NCBI GenBank assembly: GCA_017311315.1
Contig: CM029622.1
Location: forward strand, 11,335,295-11,399,294
Length of the DNA: 64,000 bases
Direction: 5' to 3'
Origin: Dendrocalamus latiflorus
Taxonomy: Eukaryota > Streptophyta > Magnoliopsida > Poales > Poaceae
In this document: piece after piece, positions 44,101 through 45,059 of the stretch
Layout: each line of letters begins with the position of its first letter
How positions within the stretch are numbered: the stretch's first letter is position 1
Notes under the pieces: generated by a model
The model's input: only the letters and a program-made list of their open reading frames with translations
The model's database searches: none
Told to the model about the DNA's origin: nothing
Position numbers and translations under genes: made by a program

Positions 44101-45020
44101 TGAGCTGCTACAAGATTATGAGGGTAGTATAACGAGATGTTGATGCTTGTTGCTCCAAGTTGATTCGAAATGCTGTAGTAGTTGACTCAAAATTTTGCCT
44201 ACAAAATTTTTTAAACAAATATTTAACTCTCACTAAACTACTGCAAAAAAAATCCATTTAAAATGGAATCAGACATCCGGGCCTTAGTCCATCTATTTTT
44301 TTACTCTGTTAGTCGGTTATCTTATATTAATCTTTGCTTTTTACTGTTGCCACTTGCCACTGCACTTTGTGTTGCCTGCTCTGTTTTTAAATGGAATCCT
44401 GCTATAGAACTAACTTGTCAGTGTGAAGAAAAGCCATTCATACCTGGTAGGATGGTTTGTCTACCACTCTAGTGGCCATAGGGTATACGGAAGACATGAT
44501 GGTTAAGTATAGATGTTGTTATCCATAGTTGATGTTTGATTTTTAAGGTAATAGTAGAAATGGAGGACAGTAATTTCAAATACATTCATACACAAAGTCA
44601 AGAAAGTGGCAACAAGGAATCTCCATGTTGGCTTGAATACAATGAGAAGATCATCTACAAATTAACTTTGCAGGTGTTTTTAGGAGGTTCTCCTGAATTG
44701 CATTGTTTTTGAGTGGCATGTATTTATCTTCATTTGCGAGTCTTTTGATTAACTGCACGTTATTTTCTTCATCGCAGGGCATTCCAAATCCAAAGGCCAT
44801 CCACTCATCCAAGGCTGTAGGAGAGCCACCGTTTTTCCTGGCCTCCGCTGTCTTGTTTGCGATGAAGGACGCAATCGTTGCTGCAAGGGCTGAGGAGGGT
44901 CATCTGGACTGGTTCCCGCTCGACAACCCAGCAACACCTGAAAGAATAAGAATGGCGTGTGTCGATTCCATTACAAAGAAATTTGCGAATGTATATTACC
45001 GTCCCAAGCTTAGTGTATAG
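1692..45020 (+). CDS. XDH: Xanthine dehydrogenase, 14 exons over 43 kb, with two exonic lesions
   Basis: XDH oxidises hypoxanthine to xanthine and xanthine to urate in purine breakdown, passing electrons from a molybdenum cofactor through two 2Fe-2S centres and FAD to NAD+. Exons: 1692-2121, 10216-10315, 10635-10743, 12040-13543, 14059-14301, 14414-14728, 18304-18543, 30653-30937, 31014-31235, 31955-32116, 32257-32391, 43395-43631, 43752-43925, 44778-45020, all GT-AG. Without the hAT insert and one surplus C they total 4,110 nt (1,369 aa), the size I recall for rice XDH. Cofactor cysteines are at about 58, 63, 66, 88 and 128, 131, 164, 166; the FAD motif GGNICTASPISD near 385; molybdopterin motifs GGGFGGKET near 828, FRGFGGPQ near 949 and GQGLHTK near 1079; the catalytic Glu in KAVGEPPFF near 1305. 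Lesions: a 280-bp hAT element in exon 1 (frame stays open) and a C7 run at 12438-12444 in exon 4 that shifts frame near residue 250. If both are real, this allele is impaired or null. Confidence 0.93.
1812..2091. mobile_element. hAT-type non-autonomous element inside XDH exon 1
   Basis: The terminal inverted repeats are CAGGGGCGGA at the left end and TCCGCCACTG at the right, whose reverse complement is CAGTGGCGGA (9 of 10 match). The flanking 8-bp target duplication is perfect: CCCACCTC at 1804-1811 and 2092-2099. Both traits are typical of hAT elements. No transposase is encoded. Removing the element and one target copy rejoins GLAHL to TLLQYLR, the uninterrupted XDH sequence. Insert plus duplication is 288 bp, a multiple of three, with no stop in the XDH frame. 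Confidence 0.88.
2163..2396. mobile_element. Tourist/Harbinger-like MITE in XDH intron 1
   Basis: It is flanked by TAA at 2160-2162 and 2397-2399. The ends are GGCGCCGATCTTTTC and, on the other strand, GGGCCTATTCTTTTTT, an imperfect inverted repeat of the GGGCCT-type found in grass Tourist elements. It has no coding capacity. The repeats have diverged, so it is old or the call is wrong. Confidence 0.5.
2400..3045. other. XDH intron 1, unassigned sequence
   Basis: Intron sequence with no gene or clear repeat ends that I can define. Short open frames here have no family motifs. Confidence 0.5.
3046..3329. mobile_element. Tourist/Harbinger-like MITE in XDH intron 1
   Basis: The ends are GGGGATGTTCGTATT and, reversed, GAAGGTGTTCGTATT, flanked by TTA at 3043-3045 and 3330-3332. 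A 3-bp TTA/TAA target is typical of the PIF/Harbinger superfamily. It is 284 bp and non-coding. A second similar motif (TGTTCATATTGGCTTCTG) lies near the right end, so the end may be rearranged. Confidence 0.6.
3382..3619 (-). repeat. Copia 3' LTR (238 bp)
   Basis: Begins TGAGAGACAATGG and ends ATGCTAACA on the plus strand. It pairs with 8709-8954 and lacks 8 bp of a CCAACTAACCAAACC stretch present in the other copy. Confidence 0.92.
3651..4019 (-). pseudogene. pol: Copia RNase H C-terminal part, after a stop
   Basis: Downstream of the TAG at 4020-4022, the same frame runs on through AVANGVAEATWLRQLL, YCDNISAVYMSSNP, RTKHIEIDLHFVRERV and YADVFTKGL, the standard end of copia pol. It would need the stop to be read through. 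Confidence 0.85.
4020..5465 (-). CDS. pol: Copia pol, reverse transcriptase and start of RNase H
   Basis: Full copia RT domain: DPSWRAAMEDEHAAL, KWIFKHK, the LDVKNAFLHG palm motif, SLYGLKQAPRAW, and catalytic YVDD. RNase H follows (DADWTGCPDTRKSTSGY) and is cut by a TAG at 4020-4022, where copia elements have SWSSK; one G-to-A change explains it. The open frame begins in the linker after integrase and has no true start of its own. Confidence 0.88.
   Translation of the reverse strand: MPRAATPSSPAASPVRGSPPGFPPLPERVITNVYARRERPPAVPAPPSSSAQPAPPRVLPKGAVAVPPVPNQHSMATRAKSGFRVPALFHAAPLSPVPKTYRSALADPSWRAAMEDEHAALLQNHTWDLVPRPPHANVVTGKWIFKHKFHANGTLERYKARWVLRGFTQRPGVDFSETFSPVVKPATVCTVLSLALSRYWPVHQLDVKNAFLHGTLSETVYCAQPSGFEDPAHPDFICRLNKSLYGLKQAPRAWFTRIATHLTSLGFVEAKSDTSLFVYRRGSDLAYLLLYVDDIVLTASSSTLLRWIISALQQEFSMKDLGELHHFLGMHVQRSGDGLLLSQKQYMMELLDRAGMSECKPCLTPVDTSPKVAAADGAPVSDVSDFRSLAGALQWLTFTRPDIAYAVQQVCLHMHDPREPHLSALKRILRYIRGTLDMGLMLRPSSATDLVVYTDADWTGCPDTRKSTSGYAVFLGDSLVS
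5808..6306 (-). CDS. pol: Copia pol, integrase C-terminal part
   Basis: Continues the integrase in a shifted frame: SCPYTSAQNGKAER holds the catalytic-region Glu context, followed by HLALYGTPPAYDHLRVFGCK and VCVFLGYSDHHKGYRC, standard for copia integrase. The frame stays open to 5227, but below the G7 run at 5808-5814 it no longer makes sense. The Pro/Ala-rich linker continues in a second frame to the G12 run 5632-5643 and then in the RT frame. Confidence 0.75.
6296..7153 (-). CDS. pol: Copia pol, protease and integrase N-terminal part
   Basis: Aspartic protease motif DSGATSHM about 30 residues in, then the GAG-pre-integrase zinc region (HRHLGHPGHEAL, then CHACQLGRH), then the start of the integrase core (DLIHCDLWTSP, CDNG). 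The same frame is open upstream through a Pro/Gln-rich linker to a TAG at 7223-7225. It ends by frameshift: CDNG should run on as REFDN, but an extra G in the run at 6307-6310 diverts it into a stop. This segment is a slice of one gag-pol polyprotein, not a separate gene. Confidence 0.8.
   Translation of the reverse strand: MAGLPSWDTQSLASAFSTATLNQPPSAEWTFDSGATSHMTSSSSNLSHIFSQRYPTHSSIVVGNGSMLPVVGTGSTELPHSLFLNNVLVSPQIIKNLISVRQFTIDNNCSVEFDPAGCSVKDLQTRNVIVRCNSSGALYPLRLPPAQSLVAKAASPLWHRHLGHPGHEALSKLASSVSFHIEDCSDLCHACQLGRHVRLPFHASASHASNKFDLIHCDLWTSPVVSVSGYKYYLVILDDCTHYLWTFPLRVKSDTFSTLANFIAYASTQFGATVKAVQCDNGARV
7090..8580 (-). CDS. gag: Copia gag ORF
   Basis: Capsid-like Gag, 496 codons as read, starting at an ATG 129 bp inside the 5' LTR. 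An Ala/Glu-rich start is followed by the copia Gag core: NRWRDQFLLTLDKF, then DAWLAVESQFLGNREIRAIQ and YCRRLKKMADDL, the usual UBN2-type arrangement. No CCHC zinc knuckle is visible. From about 7518 down the frame gives Arg/Ser/Pro-rich nonsense, while the pol frame there reads YNPWTGTIHMWPGA, so Gag is knocked out of frame at the C7 run 7512-7518. Real Gag sequence therefore ends near 7520. Confidence 0.8.
   Translation of the reverse strand: MAPESPKAGDLQKNGDDALTDPSAPSASSVQQDELARRAALEKANALATQHQEMHDSALARATEADEEATAAAAARDAAIARFNAAQERAAKERATAAAAIATSQPSRPAAAPAAAPVDLHTAMLLQEAAALLNLHAQAVAVSNIRNLISIVLDVDSGNFNRWRDQFLLTLDKFSLQDHVRLDNPVPSPDWERMDCVVQSWILGTLSDDLTEIISSQGSTARDAWLAVESQFLGNREIRAIQLETRFRNFVQGDLSVAEYCRRLKKMADDLTALGEVVTDRTLVLNVIRGLNERFTHVGALLRRARPFPSFLDARDDLTLEELTLEYRQPSPAAALAATTKSSQPSPQQSGSNSGGAGHGNDYKTTAAAASVAAVAAEGRPTASAHRRAASSSKPARPSRSSPAPRLQRHRLPPGRPSTTRGRAPSTCGPALVPHWRQFLSLVPSSTPSSRSSSHLRSLRRPRGPATGRRQGTTTPWPVFPPGTLSHWPPLSARQR
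8709..8954 (-). repeat. Copia 5' LTR (246 bp)
   Basis: Near-identical partner of 3382-3619. On the minus strand it precedes the primer-binding site and gag, so it is the 5' LTR of this element. Confidence 0.92.
8960..10215. other. XDH intron 1, right end
   Basis: Low-complexity AT-rich intron sequence after the copia element. I see no gene or repeat ends. It ends in the acceptor TAATGTAG before exon 2. Confidence 0.6.
10216..10315 (+). CDS. XDH: XDH exon 2 (first 2Fe-2S cysteines)
   Basis: Reads IGLRGTKLGCGEGGCGACTV then MVSCYDRTTEKS. It holds three of the four cysteines of the plant-ferredoxin-type cluster (CGEGGCGAC). Acceptor TGTAG, donor GTGAGA, splitting a Gln codon. Confidence 0.93.
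10635..10743 (+). CDS. XDH: XDH exon 3
   Basis: Reads HFAINACLAPLYSLEG then MHIITVEGIGDRQRGLHPVQ. It carries the fourth ferredoxin-type cysteine (INAC). Acceptor TTCAG, donor GTGATG. Confidence 0.93.
11018..11404. mobile_element. Ac/Ds-like hAT element in XDH intron 3
   Basis: The ends are CTGGGATAGAAAT and, reversed, CAGGGATAAAAAA, close to the Ac/Ds terminus (CAGGGATGAAA). The flanks GTTCGGTT (11010-11017) and GTTGGGTT (11405-11412) form an 8-bp duplication with one mismatch. Just inside both ends are repeats of CGGTAACCGG/CCGGTAACC, like the subterminal CGGTAACGGT motifs bound by Ac transposase. It is 387 bp and non-coding. Confidence 0.72.
11413..12039. other. XDH intron 3, right part
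   Basis: AT-rich sequence without recognised features, ending in CCCTTACAG at the exon 4 acceptor. Confidence 0.6.
12040..13543 (+). CDS. XDH: XDH exon 4 (second 2Fe-2S and FAD domains), frameshifted
   Basis: The largest exon. It begins ECLAQAHGSQCGFCTPGF and continues to GNLCRCTGYRPIIDAFRVF, which supply the second 2Fe-2S cluster. It then covers the FAD-binding domain (KLIIGNSEVGVETKFKN, GGNICTASPISDLNP, DEILLSIILPW, REDDIALVNAGMRV). At 12438-12444 a run of seven C where six would keep the frame sends the reading into TAA after FPPRT; the rest of the exon is perfectly readable one frame over. No splice pair nearby would repair this. The exon ends SAMLQ before GTATAT. Confidence 0.92.
13544..14058. 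other. XDH intron 4
   Basis: Plain intron of 515 bp with a pyrimidine-rich 3' end; nothing else seen. Confidence 0.7.
14059..14301 (+). CDS. XDH: XDH exon 5 (start of molybdopterin domain)
   Basis: Reads VTGEAEYTDDTPTPPNTLHA and on to VVTCVGQ, the entry to the large Mo-cofactor domain. Acceptor AATGCTAG, donor GTATCT, both phase 0. Confidence 0.94.
14414..14728 (+). CDS. XDH: XDH exon 6
   Basis: Reads IIGIVVADTHDNAKAAANKV to GGQEHFYMEPQGTLV and ISSTQ. The GQEHFYME segment is conserved in Mo-hydroxylases and contributes to the cofactor pocket. Donor GTATGC. Confidence 0.94.
14796..16348 (-). mobile_element. Solo LTR, SIRE/Maximus-like copia, in XDH intron 6
   Basis: Begins TGTAGGATCAAGG and ends GATGCTTTCA, with a perfect 5-bp duplication CATGC at 14791-14795 and 16349-16353. 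Near the start, AGAGGGGGGTGAATA is the reverse complement of the LTR end of the full-length SIRE-like element at 18713-30481, which sets its orientation as minus. It carries the same family of inverted motifs (GGTAGTTCCGC, GGTACTACCGC) at 15520-15990. It has no internal region, so it arose by LTR-LTR recombination. Confidence 0.85.
16354..17535. other. XDH intron 6, unassigned sequence
   Basis: Moderately GC-rich stretches at 16430-16620 and 16840-17160 contain short open frames without family motifs. They may be fragments of an old retrotransposon, but I cannot find ends or domains. Confidence 0.3.
17536..17642. mobile_element. Short hAT-like MITE in XDH intron 6
   Basis: The ends TAGAGGTGGGAATTGGGCC and, reversed, TAGAGGTGGGACTTGGACC match at 17 of 19. 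The flanks CCCATAAA and CCCATAAT agree at 7 of 8, as for a hAT target. The centre holds the palindrome GGGCCGTGCCGGCACGGCCC-like core. It is 107 bp and non-coding. Confidence 0.72.
17643..18087. other. XDH intron 6, AT-rich sequence
   Basis: Nothing recognised. Confidence 0.6.
18088..18186. repeat. Foldback repeat in XDH intron 6
   Basis: Outer arms CCTCTGACGT (18090-18099) and ACGTCAGAGG (18175-18184) are perfect inverted repeats. Inner arms GGGTCACTGACGCGTGGGCC and GGCCCACGCGCAGTGACCC pair with one bulged base. The whole would form a long GC-rich hairpin. It may be a tiny MITE; I cannot find a clear target duplication. Confidence 0.6.
18304..18543 (+). CDS. XDH: XDH exon 7 (molybdopterin motif GGGFGGKE)
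   Basis: Reads APQKHQKYVANVLGL, RIGGGFGGKETRSA and DRDIDMMTTGQRHSFLGKYK. GGGFGGKE is a signature of the Mo-cofactor domain. Acceptor CTTAAG, donor GTATGG. Confidence 0.94.
19238..19246 (+). promoter_or_regulatory. LTR promoter TATA box
   Basis: TATAAAAGG in a GC-rich context within the 5' LTR; the same sequence is in the 3' LTR at 29153. The position in mid-LTR suits a retrotransposon U3/R boundary. Confidence 0.6.
20140..20345. repeat. Cluster of GCGGTACTACCGC inverted motifs in the LTR
   Basis: Eight copies of GGTACTACCG lie within about 200 bp, several extended to GCGGTACTACCGC, which is self-complementary around a single central base. Between them two TTCGGACNAGTCYGATC units repeat. The block is duplicated in the 3' LTR, and variants occur in the solo LTRs at 14796-16348 and 41206-43075. 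Confidence 0.8.
20570..20582 (+). other. Primer-binding site of the SIRE-like element
   Basis: TGGTATCAGAGCC, two bases after the 5' LTR, complementary to the 3' end of initiator tRNA-Met, the usual plant copia primer. Confidence 0.85.
20624..23560 (+). CDS. gag: SIRE-like gag ORF (start codon changed to ATT)
   Basis: Capsid protein with a long C-terminal extension. In-frame sequence at 20624 reads ATT then ATDKYSTKPPVFDSLDYPFW, the normal N-terminus of this Gag type, so ATG appears mutated to ATT; the first in-frame ATG is 20696. Domains: UBN2-type capsid core (SEFDRISHLSSAFDIWETL, ESLDECFARFHKILSNLRAV), CCHC knuckle CFECGGPNHIRANC near 21448, an acidic stretch, a long Cys-bearing coiled-coil segment (about 21800-22500), and a second knuckle-like CTFCQKDGHTVDRC near 23045 followed by an Arg-rich tail. 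It ends by TGA just where pol should continue, in a different frame. Confidence 0.85.
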   Translation: MATDKYSTKPPVFDSLDYPFWKSRMETYIQAQGYAIWRKVKVRFVVPADENINAGNMHDVEANAKARNIIIQGLSRSEFDRISHLSSAFDIWETLDAYHEGTTQIKTVRQDHFKRDYNKFEMLAGESLDECFARFHKILSNLRAVGLTYPDSDNARQMLAALDLRVWEMKVTTIKDTTDLSTLTLDALYSRFKTHEIDIVSRKSKSQSMALVTDPSSASGPSSDSSCGFSLAALCDITDDQLEQLADDQLALLARRFSHAYKGRRDRKRGGPVICFECGGPNHIRANCPKLEKGKNDYGGSGKIDYTDKNRNKKPPAQTPGKKKFRDFGKAKKLFHRVLTAFDDLDLSEVEGWSDDDGTGDQDPKSGDDFSGMCFMALDGEISDSELYSDSDEVCPSYDQLNEVFLKLGGFHARSRARCSELEKEVDRLSRELTALTSAPSRDDCDTCCALLDDMEKLRTSHDSLSSELDTVKVENISLLAELEMSRIASISSAPVETSACTSCEDKDNAFRGLYTMLLDLPKSCENCNKLKSNLKRADHKIAELHASLLEPVVSCTNCPKLTLELESVSKQFQEMIDQNNKMAQYASKDPVSSPCINCNKLKSDLIALDEKCVKLTKDLLEKQPSACNVIAEKGEKPQGKVETPRNVNQLASSRTVLSESAVRAQAILPSAVGFSSAPLPPAVPSSPCSSCTSLFRECQYLMNTLERFVGGKKKLNLILDQSKICKFNQGLEYDFYEDMRKHPPAILRPIVGGVIEVEPRSDEVKFKSAGFVQEISDSKVSPPAASASQKAKPPRATSTSQKVKYHCTFCQKDGHTVDRCFRRARIARRDRAEAFRRIQGQPQILSAPKTSTRSRFASDRFGQHRGLGFSESSGFRPCAAPGRVFRRPEGRSRFPRRDSYPRRDQHVAGVLTRSPVAVGPRNSFRSAHRPSASLSHGERRVDRGQSWLTTSSAPRVTQYWVPKSLLIYPSTGTLLSR
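23464..24471 (+). CDS. pol: SIRE-like pol, protease and integrase N-terminal part
   Basis: The frame lies one base behind gag and overlaps its end by about 100 bp; no ATG start is expected. Protease motif VWLIDSGCSRHMTG, then the pre-integrase zinc region (HRRLGHIGFDHM, CSPCRHSKM) and the integrase core (LLHMDTVGPARV, VVVDDFSRYSWVFFL, SDNGTEF). It stops at TAG 24469-24471 in PYVPQ-stop-NGVVERKN; the usual codon there is CAG, so one C-to-T change explains it. Translation of this frame would need either frameshifting or an error-free copy. Confidence 0.85.
   Translation: MVDYFICSTCYSVLGAKITFDLSQYWDFTLSLTQVRRAGKGKVWLIDSGCSRHMTGDSRWFSSLARAPGDESITFGDASSGRVIAKGTVRINDSFILKDVTLVSKLQYNLLSVSQLTDDGFEVSFKKNACKILDSSGSLVCGISRYGRIFRADFSESSGDPLRCLVASESRDLSFWHRRLGHIGFDHMTRVSGHDLIRGLPKLKMVKDLVCSPCRHSKMVAASHPPVTVTMTDAPGQLLHMDTVGPARVQSAGGKWYVFVVVDDFSRYSWVFFLVSKDETFSHFRGLFSRLSVELPGVLRAIRSDNGTEFKNSYFESFCGETGVVHQFSSPYVPQ
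24472..26172 (+). CDS. pol: SIRE-like pol, integrase end and reverse transcriptase
   Basis: Same frame as the preceding pol piece. It begins NGVVERKNRTLVEMAR (integrase, third catalytic residue), then HFRVFGCKCF, GIFLGYSPSSRAYRVW, a Pro/Ser-rich linker, and the copia RT: ESWVNAMHEELENFERNKVW, KWVFKNK, QMDVKSAFLNG, ALYGLKQAPRAWYERL, and catalytic YVDDIIFG. It ends at TAG 26170-26172 in CLCARF-stop-ASPRVSHRQA, again a likely CAG to TAG change. Confidence 0.88.
   Translation, partial: NGVVERKNRTLVEMARTMLDEYSTPRKFWAEAIATACHVSNRVFLRAHLHRTSYELRYGRKPSVSHFRVFGCKCFVLKSGNLDKFESRSCDGIFLGYSPSSRAYRVWNCESNKMVETCEVTFDEASPGTRPDISGSLEQSETIFVDDEDDGDDGCLPDPVPHPPLEVPSSTAPRGDQPMPSASSGASGSVPTSSAHEVEATSSSHPGPPRHIQKAHPSEQIIGDLFERVTRSKSGLSQFCLHSAFIASFEPKDVSHALSDESWVNAMHEELENFERNKVWSLVEPPRGHNIIGTKWVFKNKQSEDGVVIRNKARLVAQGFSQVEGLDFEETFAPVARLEAIRILLAFAASKGFKLYQMDVKSAFLNGLIEEEVYVRQTPGFENPKYPNHVFKLSKALYGLKQAPRAWYERLKSYLLSHGFEMGKVDKTLFIRRLGADLLLVQIYVDDIIFGGSSHTLVSQFSDVMSTEFEMSMMGELTFFLGFQIKQTREGTFLHQGKYTRDLLKRFDMSDGKLVSTPMASTAYLDPDEDGEPVDQKEFRSMIGSLLYLTTSRPDIHFSVCLCARF
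26173..26751 (+). pseudogene. pol: SIRE-like pol, RNase H part after a stop
   Basis: Same frame after the TAG. AVKRIFRYLRATIDYGIW, SDADFASCRIDRKSTSGT, STAEAEYVAAASC, LFCDNTSAINIAKNPV, RTKHIDIRFHFLRDHV and LADIFTKPLD complete a normal copia RNase H and its tail. The natural stop is at 26749-26751. Confidence 0.87.
26752..28627 (+). other. SIRE-like 3' non-coding region with repeated GGGGGAG tracts
   Basis: No open frame of note between pol and the 3' LTR. An imperfect direct repeat of about 145 bp lies at 27637-27787 and 27822-27967. AGGGGGAG tracts occur at about 26754, 27250, 27705, 27889, 28422 and 28618; the last is the polypurine tract next to the 3' LTR and the others are copies or extra priming sites. 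Some SIRE-type elements carry an envelope-like ORF here; none is visible. Confidence 0.75.
28628..30481 (+). repeat. SIRE-like 3' LTR (1,854 bp)
   Basis: Partner of 18713-20567 with the same start, end, TATA box (29153) and GGTACTACCGC block (30050-30255). Confidence 0.93.
30653..30937 (+). CDS. XDH: XDH exon 8 (FRGFGGPQ motif)
   Basis: Reads VGFTNDGKILALDLEIYNNG, SDNVYDIPHIRVNGQV and SNTAFRGFGGPQGMLIAENW. FRGFGGPQ is a Mo-cofactor binding signature with the conserved Arg. Acceptor CTTTTAG, donor GTAAGT. Confidence 0.95.
31014..31235 (+). CDS. XDH: XDH exon 9
   Basis: Reads ELNFHSEGIVLHYGQLLQNC to RWRKRGIAMVPTKFGISFT and FMNQ. Acceptor TTTATAG, donor GTGAGT. Confidence 0.95.
31236..31954. 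other. XDH intron 9
   Basis: Plain AT-rich intron. A near-direct repeat of CATTGAAAATTA...CAAGTA occurs at about 31813-31872; nothing else seen. Confidence 0.6.
31955..32116 (+). CDS. XDH: XDH exon 10 (EMGQGLHTK motif)
   Basis: Reads AGALVQVYTDGTVLVTHGGV, EMGQGLHTKVAQVAASSF and FISETSTDK. GQGLHTK is a conserved Mo-domain motif. Acceptor TCACAG, donor GTGAGG. Confidence 0.95.
32257..32391 (+). CDS. XDH: XDH exon 11
   Basis: Reads VPNASPTAASASSDLYGAAV, LDACQQIKARMEPVA and NHKSFAE. Acceptor ACTTAG, donor GTAATG. It is followed by the 11-kb intron 11. Confidence 0.94.
32392..32910. other. XDH intron 11, left part
   Basis: AT-rich intron sequence up to the LINE target site; no features recognised. 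Confidence 0.6.
32980..33697 (+). pseudogene. LINE ORF1, N-terminal part with CCHC knuckles
   Basis: The likely start is ATG 32980 (MAPRVSSPPLPPP), Pro/Ser-rich. At the C14 run 33167-33180 the sensible frame changes: downstream reads LTCKDVLLAGVTADFILAPV and two knuckles, CFNCFSPHHRAADC and CFFCRTLGHQASIC, as in ORF1 of plant L1 elements, which binds RNA. A TAG at 33695-33697 follows; the same frame then reads an Arg-rich stretch and EVGSGDSSPLFLSDEDPP before another break near 33911. Confidence 0.78.
33912..35604 (+). pseudogene. LINE ORF1, DUF4283-like and C-terminal part
   Basis: After a one-base shift near 33911 the frame runs EETLARALVVSIFGDCVDG, FEIEETLLVLRRYGPDSFLL, RVFNGGRPIISSSCRLHIMRW and VDVELRGIPAHAWEQDTAEI, the pattern of DUF4283 found in plant LINE ORF1. 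A variable Pro/Ala/Arg-rich region follows to 35045. The C-terminal segment continues in another frame (34996-35604: RRSRRLAGANPCSSGPLISV, AQKNVMHSLGFG). The two overlap at 34996-35045, so one more indel separates them. Confidence 0.7.
35642..36202 (+). CDS. LINE ORF2, endonuclease part
   Basis: AP-type endonuclease of L1-like elements, which nicks target DNA. Starts ATG at 35642: SILVWNARGLNSKDR, EIVCLQETKV (catalytic Glu), WWFTGVYGPHEDEEK, WLVAGDFNLIYQASDKNN. It stops at TAG 36200-36202 in GRKFT-stop-SNERSSPT, where this family has Trp; TGG to TAG explains it. Confidence 0.87.
   Translation: MNPSSILVWNARGLNSKDRHNSVRDVILSSNAEIVCLQETKVANMNQRLFLSVFGSNFDKSVVLPAIGTRGGVLIAWKSSVCQAVASRVDAFSVSVHFSEQEGRNWWFTGVYGPHEDEEKVMFLQELRNIHALCNGPWLVAGDFNLIYQASDKNNANLDRAMMGRFRHFLDDLEFKEIPLLGRKFT
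36203..38119 (+). CDS. LINE ORF2, endonuclease end and reverse transcriptase
   Basis: Same frame. The endonuclease ends with VVSDHCPLILGL (catalytic His/Asp). The RT follows: MPLDKAPGPDSFTGRFYK, LNTAFITLLPKK, DFRPISLIHSFAKLVTKLMA, NQSAFVRGRNIHGNF, LLKLDISKAFDSVSWSFLL, HRGLRQGDPLSPMLFILV and catalytic CYADDTVMFL. It ends at TGA 38117-38119 in DKKR-stop-GFLWKG; the family has RRGFLWKG, so CGA to TGA is likely. Confidence 0.9.
   Translation, partial: SNERSSPTLVRLDRAFCCLGWEEIFPNAVLQSTASVVSDHCPLILGLKVSTSGKRRFHFKSFWTKIAGFQDAVQQIWDTPVSSSCPVERLWLLLQRLSSGLQKWGQRKVGNIKLQLDMAKEILHRLEIARDLRDLSHREDWLRKKLKLHCLGLASLERTVARLRSRILYLREGDANTSFFHQQARFRKKNFIAKLQEGDRLAVSQEEKHLVVLDFYEKLLGSAVERDFSIDLAALGLNQLDLSSLDEPFTEDEVWQTIKEMPLDKAPGPDSFTGRFYKSCWGVIKEDVMQALLAIQRGHVFRFKLLNTAFITLLPKKLDALQVKDFRPISLIHSFAKLVTKLMAIRLAPLLPSLVSTNQSAFVRGRNIHGNFIFVQQMVKALIQKKEAHILLKLDISKAFDSVSWSFLLEVLRHVGFGQRWCNLLCLILSTSSTRILVNGEPGDTILHHRGLRQGDPLSPMLFILVMDVLNSLIEYATREQLLQPLAVQQVRHRISCYADDTVMFLRPSRNDLQTIKNILDLFGHVLGLRTNLAKSSASPLHCSDEDLSLTATILSCAIKDFPCTYLGIPLSIRKPTKAEFLPLIDKVADHLPGWKASLMNRAGRLVLVRVVLTATPIYLMIALDIPKWVIKAIDKKR
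38120..39068 (+). pseudogene. LINE ORF2, C-terminal part
   Basis: Same frame after the TGA: GFLWKGQEKAKGGNCLVSW, YGGLGIHNLETLGWALRIRW, RFWSDRWLSGKTVTEIAPN, then WAPLRCKFFIWLAFKNRCWT and ACPFCDQEEETI with TAG 38861-38863 before HLLISCVF (family: IQHLL). This is the zf-RVT-like tail of plant LINE ORF2. It is cut at WKHR by the nested LTR element and resumes at 40580 with NSCMFEGAFPNIHTLL, ending near 40720. Confidence 0.85.
39069..40576 (-). mobile_element. Small non-autonomous LTR retrotransposon nested in the LINE
   Basis: LTRs at 39069-39373 and 40274-40576 (about 303 bp, nearly identical). CGGA flanks both sides (39065-39068 with one extra base order, 40577-40580), and LINE ORF2 rejoins cleanly across it. 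On the minus strand the primer site TGGTATCAGAGCT (40270-40258) sits beside the right LTR and GGGAGGGG beside the left LTR, so it is antisense to XDH. The 0.9-kb interior encodes an open Pro/Ala/Arg-rich product only (40298-39666). Next to the 3' LTR the minus strand can be read as LEDEL, resembling the end of some gypsy pol proteins, which suggests an internally deleted gypsy element. Confidence 0.85.
39666..40298 (-). CDS. Open Pro/Ala-rich frame in the nested LTR element
   Basis: 210 codons open on the minus strand, starting inside the 5' LTR and covering the interior. Composition is Pro, Ala and Arg with no domain I recognise. It could be the start of a degenerate gag. The high GC content alone can keep such a frame open, so it may not be expressed. 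Confidence 0.3.
   Translation of the reverse strand: MVFIPVHDILVSELPGPSPAKPSSDLAVPPPPLAESTPAPEVSHGRLDPQTPRRPLPPPFGSTPPGKPPSMPGPPRQIRRRRVLLCPGHLHRVATAATTVSASARAAAAGSASVRADAAAAPPAGRSVGRPAPAAAPPLLPPPGSGPQAAAFRRRRPGRCYAGHRLQLLVAAAKPLLRPEPPPPVLQPLFSAGLLRAFGRSNRRFACGLL
40915..41200. other. XDH intron 11, between LINE and solo LTR
   Basis: Ordinary intron sequence; nothing recognised. Confidence 0.6.
41206..43075 (-). mobile_element. Solo LTR, SIRE/Maximus-like copia, in XDH intron 11
   Basis: Begins TGTAGAACCGGAAAGG and ends TAGTTCTTCA with a perfect duplication AATGA at 41201-41205 and 43076-43080. AGAGGGGGGTGAATGATGCC near its left end is the reverse of the SIRE-like LTR terminus, and 42820-42955 contains CGGTACTACTGC, GCGGTACTACCGC and CAGTACTACCG variants. 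No interior remains. It is 1.87 kb, close to the full element's LTR length. Confidence 0.87.
43081..43394. other. XDH intron 11, right end
   Basis: Contains a C13-14 run at about 43088 and otherwise plain sequence, ending in TTTTGCCAG at the exon 12 acceptor. Confidence 0.6.
43395..43631 (+). CDS. XDH: XDH exon 12
   Basis: Reads LAQACYMERVDLSAHGFYIT, YFTYGAAFAEVEIDTLTGDF and DLGYSINPAIDIGQ. Acceptor TTGCCAG, donor GTATGT. Confidence 0.95.
43752..43925 (+). CDS. XDH: XDH exon 13
   Basis: Reads IEGAFVQGLGWAAMEERKW, GHLFTCGPGSYKIPSINDIP and FKVSLLK. Acceptor TTTCAG, donor GTAAAT. Confidence 0.95.
43926..44777. other. XDH intron 13
   Basis: Plain AT-rich intron, 852 bp; no repeats or genes recognised. 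Confidence 0.65.
44778..45020 (+). CDS. XDH: XDH exon 14 (catalytic Glu, C-terminus)
   Basis: Reads GIPNPKAIHSSKAVGEPPFF with the Glu that acts as general base at the Mo centre, then DWFPLDNPATPERIRMACVD and ends YYRPKLSV-stop (TAG 45018-45020). Acceptor ATCGCAG. Confidence 0.95.
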   Translation, partial: GIPNPKAIHSSKAVGEPPFFLASAVLFAMKDAIVAARAEEGHLDWFPLDNPATPERIRMACVDSITKKFANVYYRPKLSV

Positions 45021-45059
45021 TGGTTACCCAAAAGCAGGAGCATGAAAGGTAAATATTTA

